A stretch of DNA of 64,000 bases from JBHOQX01 sp042408595 (lineage in GTDB: Bacteria; Chloroflexota; Chloroflexia; Chloroflexales; Roseiflexaceae): NCBI GenBank assembly GCA_042408595.1, contig JBHOQX010000025.1:62001-126000 (forward strand). The letters run 5' to 3'. The first letter of the stretch is position 1. Every line of letters starts with the position of its first letter. Under the pieces are notes generated by a model. That model ran no database searches. It saw only the letters and a program-made list of their open reading frames with translations, and was not told the DNA's origin. This document shows, piece by piece, positions 58,881-64,000 of the stretch. A program made the translations under genes and the position numbers.

Positions 58881-59968
58881 CGACTCTTTTTTTTTACCCC
58901 ATCGACCTGGGTGGCGTCCTGCGCGTCCGCATCGCGCGCGGCGCGCTCCAGCACCGCGTTGATGCGCTCCTCGTCCAGCCGCACTTCGGTGAAGGGCTGG
59001 CGGCGCATGCGGTGGGGCAGGGCAAGTTCCGCGGCGAGGCGGATATCTTCGATCGTCAGGTGCGCCCGCCCGGCCCACGCCGCATGCGTTCGCGCTGTTT
59101 CGAGAATCGCCAGGTCGGCGCGGTGGCCGTCGACCCCCAGTTCGAGCGCCAGGGCGGCCACCGCCGCCAGGTCGCTCCGGGCGATCTCAACCGCCGGCAG
59201 CACAGCGCGGGCGCGGATGATCCGCTCGGCCAGCTCGCGCTCGGCGTCCGCCCATTGCGCGGCGAACCCTTCCGAATCGCTTTCGAACGCCATGCGCCGC
59301 TCGATCACCGCGACGCGCCCGGCGACAGTCGTGATGCCGCTGATCTCCACCACCAGCCCGAAGCGGTCGAGGAGCTGCGGCCGCAGTTCGCCTTCCTCGG
59401 GGTTCATAGTGCCGACGAGGATGAAGCGGGCTGGGTGGGAGATACTGATCCCTTCGCGCTCGACGGTGTTCACGCCCATGGCGGCGGCGTCCAACAGCAC
59501 GTCCACCAGGTGATCGTCGAGCAGGTTGACCTCATCCACATACAGCAGGCCACGGTTCGCCTGCGCCAGGAGGCCCGGCTCGAAGCGGCGCCGCCCTTCG
59601 GCGATCGCGTGCTCCAGGTCGAGCGAGCCGACGACCCGGTCTTCCGAGGCGGCGACGGGCAGCTCCACCAGCGGCGTCGGGCGGAAGGTGACCGGCAGCG
59701 CTTCGCCGGCTTCGAAGCGCGCCCGCACCTCATCGGACATGAGGGCAGGGTTCGACGGGGAACTATTGTAGGGATCGTCGGCCACCACGTCGATCGGAGG
59801 GAGCAGCCGCGCCAGGCTGCGCACGGCGGTCGATTTGGCGGTGCCTTTCTCGCCGCGGATCAGCACCCCCCCAACACGCGGGTTCACCGCGTTCAGGAGC
59901 AGCGCGCGCTTTAGGCGCTCCTGCCCGACGATTGCACTGAATGGATAGACCGGCCGGGAGGTCACCAT
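58877..59968 (-). CDS. ChlI/BchI-like AAA+ chelatase subunit
   Basis: About 363 residues from the ATG at 59968. Conserved parts are YPFSAIVGQERLKRALLLNA, Walker A RGEKGTAKSTAVRSL, Walker B GLLYVDEVNLLDDHLVDVLL, the sensor LVGTMNPEEGELRPQLLDRF and a C-terminal helical lid. A GGAGGG lies 5-8 nt before in-frame TTG codons at 59989/59986, so a start slightly upstream is possible. The gene ends in KKKSR coded by a run of nine A followed by G, directly ahead of the overlapping chlD-like frame. The ATPase drives the chelatase motor in porphyrin metal insertion. Confidence 0.9.
   Translation of the reverse strand: MVTSRPVYPFSAIVGQERLKRALLLNAVNPRVGGVLIRGEKGTAKSTAVRSLARLLPPIDVVADDPYNSSPSNPALMSDEVRARFEAGEALPVTFRPTPLVELPVAASEDRVVGSLDLEHAIAEGRRRFEPGLLAQANRGLLYVDEVNLLDDHLVDVLLDAAAMGVNTVEREGISISHPARFILVGTMNPEEGELRPQLLDRFGLVVEISGITTVAGRVAVIERRMAFESDSEGFAAQWADAERELAERIIRARAVLPAVEIARSDLAAVAALALELGVDGHRADLAILETARTHAAWAGRAHLTIEDIRLAAELALPHRMRRQPFTEVRLDEERINAVLERAARDADAQDATQVDGVKKKSR
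58884..58898 (-). other. Slippery A-run at the end of the chlI-like gene
   Basis: The minus strand reads GTAAAAAAAAAGAGT (nine A). In the chlI frame the codons are AAA AAA AAG, which contains the A-AAA-AAG heptamer used in dnaX-type -1 frameshifting. A -1 slip yields GAG TCG GTG AGT, which is exactly the chlD-like frame. A possible 6-bp stem (CCGCCG with CGGCGG) lies a little downstream. Confidence 0.6.
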
Positions 59969-60126
59969 GATCGATTCTTCACGCAACAAAATCCCTCCAG
60001 CCACGGCGAGCGGCCGGAGGTTCCTGCGACAATGCGTCTCCGGGTGGGGGCGCTGCGGGAGCCAAGACCGACACGACCTTACGCTGCCACCGAATAACGT
60101 ACTACGACCAAGCCGCGTGCGGCGCT

Positions 60127-60155
60127 ATTGTCGCATAAGCAAAGCTAAAAGTCAA
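60127..60155 (-). promoter_or_regulatory. Promoter of the chlI-chlD pair
   Basis: Minus-strand TTGACT (60150-60155), 17-nt spacer and GACAAT (60127-60132), about 160 nt upstream of the ATG, divergent from the lexA promoter. Confidence 0.6.
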
Positions 60156-60193
60156 ATAGCGCTGCCGGTTATCGACAGCTTTTCCACACCCTC

Positions 60194-60223
60194 TTGACAT
60201 AGCACACCTGTTTGACTTATAAT
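60194..60223 (+). promoter_or_regulatory. Consensus promoter of lexA
   Basis: TTGACA (60194-60199), 18-nt spacer and TATAAT (60218-60223), about 90 nt upstream of the lexA ATG. Confidence 0.85.
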
Positions 60224-60233
60224 TGCTGAGACA

Positions 60234-60253
60234 TCTGTTCGGAACAGACGTTC
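60234..60253 (+). promoter_or_regulatory. SOS box of lexA
   Basis: A perfect GAAC-N4-GTTC (60242-60253), the Gram-positive-type LexA box, lies just downstream of the -10. It overlaps a second palindrome TCTGTTC-G-GAACAGA (60234-60248). Confidence 0.8.
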
Positions 60254-60314
60254 TTCATCTGTCGCGGCGGCACAAGCCGGCGCGCACAGCCGCAGCCAGG
60301 GAAAGGACTCGACC

Positions 60315-60992
60315 ATGCGCGCGCGAACGGCAGACAGGCTCTCGGCTCGCCAGCAAGAGATTCTGAACTATGTTGAGGAGTTCATTAGCGAGCATGGCTT
60401 CCCCCCGGCGATCCGGCAGATCCAGGAGGGCCTCGATATCTCCTCGACGTCGGTTGTCGCCTACAATCTGCGGGCGCTTCAGGCGCGCGGGCTGATCGAC
60501 CGGCAGGACAAGGTGTCGCGCGGCATCAAGCTCACCCGGTCGCGCACCAAGGCGTTGTCGCTGCCAGCGCCCAGCCAGACCTTCTTCTCCGTGCCGCTGC
60601 TCGGCGTGATCACCGCCGGCGCGCCGCTGCCCGACCCGGAGGATACCTCGGACGCGCCGACGGAAACGGTCGACGTGCCGGCCGAGCTGGCCCCACCCGA
60701 GCGCTTGAAGGACGTCTACGCGCTGCGGGTGCGCGGCCACTCGATGATCGATGCGCTGATCGACGACGGCGATATCGTGCTGATGCGCAAACAGGAGACC
60801 GCGGAGAACGGCCAGATGGTCGCCGCGTATATCGAGGACGAGAACGCCGTCACCCTCAAGAAGTTCTATCGTGAGGGGAACCGCGTACGGCTTCAGCCGG
60901 CGAACGTGACGATGGACCCGATCTACGTGGATGCCTCGCGGGTGCGAGTGCAGGGGCGCGTGGTCGGGGTGATCCGCTCGATGTACCACTGA
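60315..60992 (+). CDS. lexA: SOS repressor LexA
   Basis: 225 residues. The N-terminal winged helix (LSARQQEILNYVEEFISEHG, then STSVVAYNLRALQARGLIDR) binds the SOS box. The C-terminal S24 peptidase fold has the cleavage bond Ala101-Gly102 in GVITAGAPL, catalytic Ser143 in RGHSMIDAL and Lys182 in AVTLKKFY. Its own promoter carries a GAAC-N4-GTTC box, so it is autoregulated. AGGGAAAGGA precedes the ATG. A strong terminator follows. Confidence 0.96.
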   Translation: MRARTADRLSARQQEILNYVEEFISEHGFPPAIRQIQEGLDISSTSVVAYNLRALQARGLIDRQDKVSRGIKLTRSRTKALSLPAPSQTFFSVPLLGVITAGAPLPDPEDTSDAPTETVDVPAELAPPERLKDVYALRVRGHSMIDALIDDGDIVLMRKQETAENGQMVAAYIEDENAVTLKKFYREGNRVRLQPANVTMDPIYVDASRVRVQGRVVGVIRSMYH

Positions 60993-61016
60993 CCGGGGCT
61001 GGCCGTCGCGGCAAGA

Positions 61017-61052
61017 CAACGGCCCGGTGCGGCTGATCGCACCGGGCCGTTG
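61017..61052 (+). terminator. Terminator of lexA
   Basis: A perfect 15-bp stem, CAACGGCCCGGTGCG / CGCACCGGGCCGTTG, around GCTGAT, followed by TTGGTTG. Confidence 0.8.
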
Positions 61053-61115
61053 TTGGTTGCTTCCGCAGGCTCCGCGTAGGTGGATGGCAGGCGACCATGC
61101 ACCACGCGGGAAGTG

Positions 61116-61517
61116 TCATGCCGTCCCAGCCGAATCCTCTGATGCCGCGAGCCTCGGGCGGAACTTGTAGCCGTAGACCAGCAGCCCCTCCGGCCCGATG
61201 TCGCGCAGCCGGCGCGTCACCATCTCGACCGGCATGCCGATCGCCAGCTCCCCGGCGTCACAGTCGGTCAGTTGCGCGGTGATCAGCGGCCCCTCCGCCA
61301 GGCGCACCAATGCCAGCACGTAGGGCGCCTCGTAGCCCGCCGGCGGCTGCCGCACGACGCTGAACGAGTAGATCTCGCCGCGGCCGCTGAGGGCGAACGG
61401 CTGCCACTCTTCGCCAGCCGGCTCCGGCGGAAAGCGCACCTCCCCGCTCGTCGCGTGGCGCTGCCCCTCCAGCCGATAGCGCGCGGCCCGCTGCCGCCAG
61501 TGTTTCGCCAGGTCCAT
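61116..61517 (-). CDS. DUF35/OB-fold protein lacking the zinc-ribbon cysteines
   Basis: 133 residues. The N-terminal helix and ribbon position (RYRLEGQRHATSGEVRFPPE) match the DUF35 pattern, and the OB part is clear (GEIYSFSVVRQPPAGYEAPY, VLALVRLAEGPLITAQL, MPVEMVTRRL). The usual Cys-x2-Cys pairs are absent: the first pair is His21 and Ser24 and the second pair is missing. DUF35 proteins bridge thiolase and HMG-CoA synthase in archaea or pair with thiolase-like aldolases. Here it is the last gene after HMG-CoA synthase, a thiolase-like gene and a DUF3566 gene on the same strand. Confidence 0.85.
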   Translation of the reverse strand: MDLAKHWRQRAARYRLEGQRHATSGEVRFPPEPAGEEWQPFALSGRGEIYSFSVVRQPPAGYEAPYVLALVRLAEGPLITAQLTDCDAGELAIGMPVEMVTRRLRDIGPEGLLVYGYKFRPRLAASEDSAGTA

Positions 61518-61548
61518 CCTGTTCCTCCCACGGCCCCGCCGCCGGCCG

Positions 61549-61860
61549 CTATTCCATCTCCACCTGCAGCCCGCCTACCCAGCCGGCGGCGAGATTGTAG
61601 AACAGCGCTGCGATGGCGCTGAAAATGCCGCCGAACAGGGCATACAGCACGATGCCGATGACGTAAAAGACGATCCCGCCGCCAAGAAACAGACCGAACA
61701 TCCCGGCGCCCTGCCGCCCGCCGGCCGCCCCGGCGAGCATGCCGCCGAACGCCAGCTGCGCCAGCAGCACCAAACCGCCGACGATGACCCACAACAACCC
61801 GTAGAGCACCGCGCCAACCTTGAACGCCGAGCCGATCGAGATTCGCCGGATGGTCCGCAT
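61549..61860 (-). CDS. DUF3566-like membrane protein
   Basis: 103 residues from the ATG at 61860 with GAGGAGG upstream. An Arg-rich start (MRTIRRISIGSAFKVGA) leads into a first membrane span, and a second span surrounds FYVIGIVLYALFGGIFSAIA. The pattern is that of the DUF3566 two-TM family. It sits between the thiolase-like and DUF35 genes in one direction, an unusual companion; its role is unknown. Confidence 0.75.
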   Translation of the reverse strand: MRTIRRISIGSAFKVGAVLYGLLWVIVGGLVLLAQLAFGGMLAGAAGGRQGAGMFGLFLGGGIVFYVIGIVLYALFGGIFSAIAALFYNLAAGWVGGLQVEME

Positions 61861-61946
61861 GACGGCCTCCTCGTTACAGGGACGGTTTGTGGAGCATACT
61901 GCGTCCACGCATCCAATAGGAACGAGTCGCCGCGCGGCTTTTTGCA

Positions 61947-63101
61947 TTACTCCCGCACCAGCACGTGCGTCGCGGCGGTCGCGCCGATCCCGCCCAGGCA
62001 CTGCGCCAGCGCCACCCGCGCCCCAGGCGCTTGCGCCGCGCCGGCCTCGCCGCGGAGCTGGCGCACCAGCTCCACCACCTGGTAGACGCCGTTCGCGCCG
62101 ACGACATCGCCGCGCGCCTTGCAGCCGCCGCCGGTCGCCAGCGGCGTCGCGCCCGCCGGCGTGATCGCGCCCTCGCGGCCGAGCTGCACGCCCGTACCGC
62201 GCGCGGCGAAGCCGCACGCCTCCAGCGCCAGCACCGCCGCGATCGCGTGCGGGTCGGTCAGCTCCAGCACATCCACCTCTGCCGGGGCGAGCCGGGCAGC
62301 CCGCAGCGCCGCCCCCGCCGAGCGGGCCGCCGCCTCCAGCCAGAGCGGGTCACGGCGGGCGTGCAGCGCCAGGGCGTCGGTCGCCAGCGCCGAGGCGGCG
62401 ATCCGCACCGGGGCGCCGCCGAGCTCGCGGGCCAGCCCCTCGTTCACCAGCAGCAGCGCCGCCGCGCCATCGGCCGCCGTCGGGCTGTCGAGCAGCACGA
62501 TCGGATCGGCCACCGGGGCGGACGCACGCACCTTCTCCGCGGTGATCGCGAAGCGATAGAGCGCGCCGCGGTTGCCGGCCCCGTTGGCGTGGGCGTTCAC
62601 CGGGAACGGCGCGAAGTCCGCGGCGCTGTAGCCGTACTCGTGCATATAGCGCCGCATCAGCAGGGCCCACTGCGCCGTGGGCGTGACCCCGTGGACACCC
62701 TCCCAGTCGGCGTCGGCGCTGAGCGCGAGCGCCGCCTCGAGCCGCCCGTCGAGCACGTCGGTCACCTTCTCGACACCGACGACTGCGACGGCATCGTGCG
62801 CGCCGCCGGCCACCGCCAGGTACGCCTGGCGCAGCGCCACCCCGCCGGACGCACCGCCGGCTTCCACGGTTAGCGCCTCGATGCCGCACATGCCGGCGGC
62901 CACGGCGACCGCCGGCCCGAGCTGGGCCTGGGTGCCGAGCGCCGCACCAAGCGCGTTGGCGACGTACAGCGCACCGACCCGCCCTGGATCGACCGGGCCG
63001 AGCGCGGCGGCCAGCGCCTCCGCCGCGAGCGAGGCCGCCGTCCGGTCCCAATACTCCGCCACCGGCGTGGCGCCCGCACCGACGATGTAGACGTTGTGCA
63101 T
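61947..63101 (-). CDS. Thiolase-like protein of the archaeal/SCP-x type, catalytic residues replaced
   Basis: 384 residues. The overall thiolase pattern is clear: VYIVGAGATPVAEYWD, LTVEAGGASGGVALRQAYLA, AVVGVEKVTDVLDGR, and a C-terminal VVGANGVYQVVELVRQLRGEA. In active relatives the first region reads VEAACASGG with the nucleophilic Cys, and the C-terminal loop reads GHPVGATG. Here Gly83 stands for Cys and Asp332 for His; the HDCF-like segment is TDPH (282-285) and the closing HN is QC (367-368). GAGG precedes the ATG. It starts 8 bases past the HMG-CoA synthase stop, so a complex with it and DUF35 is likely. Acetoacetyl-CoA thiolase activity is doubtful. Confidence 0.85.
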   Translation of the reverse strand: MHNVYIVGAGATPVAEYWDRTAASLAAEALAAALGPVDPGRVGALYVANALGAALGTQAQLGPAVAVAAGMCGIEALTVEAGGASGGVALRQAYLAVAGGAHDAVAVVGVEKVTDVLDGRLEAALALSADADWEGVHGVTPTAQWALLMRRYMHEYGYSAADFAPFPVNAHANGAGNRGALYRFAITAEKVRASAPVADPIVLLDSPTAADGAAALLLVNEGLARELGGAPVRIAASALATDALALHARRDPLWLEAAARSAGAALRAARLAPAEVDVLELTDPHAIAAVLALEACGFAARGTGVQLGREGAITPAGATPLATGGGCKARGDVVGANGVYQVVELVRQLRGEAGAAQAPGARVALAQCLGGIGATAATHVLVRE

Positions 63102-63109
63102 GCTCGTCC

Positions 63110-64000
63110 TCACTCCATCACCAGTTTGCCGCGCCACTTCGCGTAGATCGCGTAATCGACGAAGCGCTCGCGAGCGAGGTAGGCCGCGGCCAGTGGCGCG
63201 CGCCCCCGCCGCTCGCGGATCGCCTCTGTCACCCGCAGCGCGTAGGCATCCGAGCCGGAGCCGGAGCCGTAGGCCGCCACGAAGATCGTCTCGCCGGGCC
63301 GGGCAACGTCGAGCACGGCGCAGAGGCCGAGCAGCGCCGCCGCGGAGTAGGTGTTGCCGATCCGCGGCGCGAGCAGGCCGGGCGCGATCTGCTCCGGCGT
63401 AAAGCCGAGCTGTTTGGCGGCGACCTGCGGAAAGCGGGCGTTCGGCTGGTGAAACACCGCGTAGGTGAAGTCGGACGGTTTCGCGCCGAGGTCGGCCAGC
63501 AGCCGCTCGGCGGCGCCGCGCGTCTGGTGAAAGTAGGCCGGCTCGCCGGTGAAGCGGTTGCCATGCACCGGATAGGGCCGGTCGGCGCGGCGGAAAAAGT
63601 CGGGCGTGTCGTTCACATAGGAGACGGTCGCGTCGATCGTCGCCAGCGCGTCCTCGGCCGGGCCGACCAGCAGCGCCGCCGCGCCCGCCGCCGCGGTGTA
63701 CTCCAGCGCATCGCCGGGGCGGCCCTGCGCGGTATCCGCGCCGATCGCCAGCGCGTAGTCCATCATCCCGCTGCCGACCATGCCCATCGCCGCCGTCAGC
63801 GCCTCGGAGCCGGCCTTGCAGGCGAACTCCCAATCGGCGGCGCTGACCCACGGGGTCGCGCCGAGCGCCTCGGCGACCAGCGTGCCCGACGGCTTGACCG
63901 AGTACGGGTGGCTCTCGCTACCGACCCACACCGCCGATAGCCGCGCGGCGTCGAGGGCGGCGCGCGCCAGGGCGTTGCGCCCCGCCTCGATCGCCATGGT
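63110..64000 (-). CDS. HMG-CoA synthase, archaeal type (5' end outside window)
   Basis: 297 codons are visible; roughly 50 N-terminal residues lie beyond the right edge. Catalytic residues are kept: Glu in VGSESHPYSVKPSGT, the nucleophilic Cys in ADWEFACKAGSEAL and His in AVFHQPNARFPQVAAKQLGF. The protein condenses acetyl-CoA with acetoacetyl-CoA to HMG-CoA in the mevalonate pathway. Archaeal-type synthases act in a complex with thiolase and DUF35, both of which are encoded downstream on this strand. HMG-CoA reductase is not in the window. Confidence 0.95.
   Translation of the reverse strand, partial: TMAIEAGRNALARAALDAARLSAVWVGSESHPYSVKPSGTLVAEALGATPWVSAADWEFACKAGSEALTAAMGMVGSGMMDYALAIGADTAQGRPGDALEYTAAAGAAALLVGPAEDALATIDATVSYVNDTPDFFRRADRPYPVHGNRFTGEPAYFHQTRGAAERLLADLGAKPSDFTYAVFHQPNARFPQVAAKQLGFTPEQIAPGLLAPRIGNTYSAAALLGLCAVLDVARPGETIFVAAYGSGSGSDAYALRVTEAIRERRGRAPLAAAYLARERFVDYAIYAKWRGKLVME

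Noticed and set aside
57159..59513. 784-codon plus-strand frame opposite the S1 and chelatase genes
   Set aside because: Antisense of well-supported genes; Arg/Gly-rich with no recognisable domain.

Overview
The window looks like a chromosomal segment of a high-GC member of the Chloroflexota, most plausibly class Chloroflexia. This is inferred from gene content and organisation: a 12-gene complex I operon without nuoEFG but with two nuoM genes, an archaeal-type HMG-CoA synthase/thiolase/DUF35 trio, Pro/Thr-rich lipoproteins and a Chl-type chelatase pair. No rRNA, tRNA, CRISPR array, integrase or transposase was seen. It reads as core chromosome with many short regulatory signals and unusual intergenic repeats.

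Layout. 0-4 kb: molybdate uptake (ModA cut by the window edge and fused to an extra C-terminal domain, ModB, Mop-type binder), TrmO and a DUF4129 membrane protein. 4-10 kb: dodecin, a decayed unidentified gene, then a minus-strand sulfur-transfer operon (sulfurtransferase, SufE, CysM, Mec-type JAMM protease, CysO-type carrier, MoeZ) matching the protein-thiocarboxylate cysteine pathway. 10-18 kb: HerA-like ATPase, small lipoprotein, ferritin, CCA-adding enzyme and a hybrid histidine kinase. 18-23 kb: thiamine transport (thiP, and thiB under a TPP riboswitch) interrupted by two plus-strand envelope genes and a MITE-like element. 23-37.4 kb: nuoABCDIHJKLMMN.

37-41 kb: structured leader and terminator before a secreted FG-GAP protein interrupted by TAG, an ECF sigma factor and small envelope proteins. 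41-48 kb: NarL-type two-component pair, HD protein, ScpA, pterin dehydratase, RpoD (with DnaA-box-like sites at its promoter) and PyrF. 48-56 kb: an unidentified membrane protein, SmpB, a ClpB-D2-like ATPase, a PfkB-family kinase and the khpB-yidC-rnpA-rpmH operon. 56-64 kb: a triple-S1 protein, a ChlI/ChlD chelatase pair joined across a slippery A-run, LexA with its own SOS box, and DUF35, DUF3566, a thiolase-like protein and HMG-CoA synthase (cut by the right edge).

Observations I rate highest: (1) the thiolase-like protein beside HMG-CoA synthase lacks the expected catalytic Cys and His, and its DUF35 partner lacks the zinc-ribbon cysteines; (2) an A9 slippery run at the chlI stop leads exactly into the chlD frame; (3) several families of low-complexity direct repeats occupy gene junctions and are also translated inside ThiP, NuoL and NuoI; (4) two copies of a MITE-like hairpin element; (5) DnaA-box-like sites abutting a near-consensus rpoD promoter. 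All coordinates, starts and motif calls are by eye; no alignment or folding program was run.
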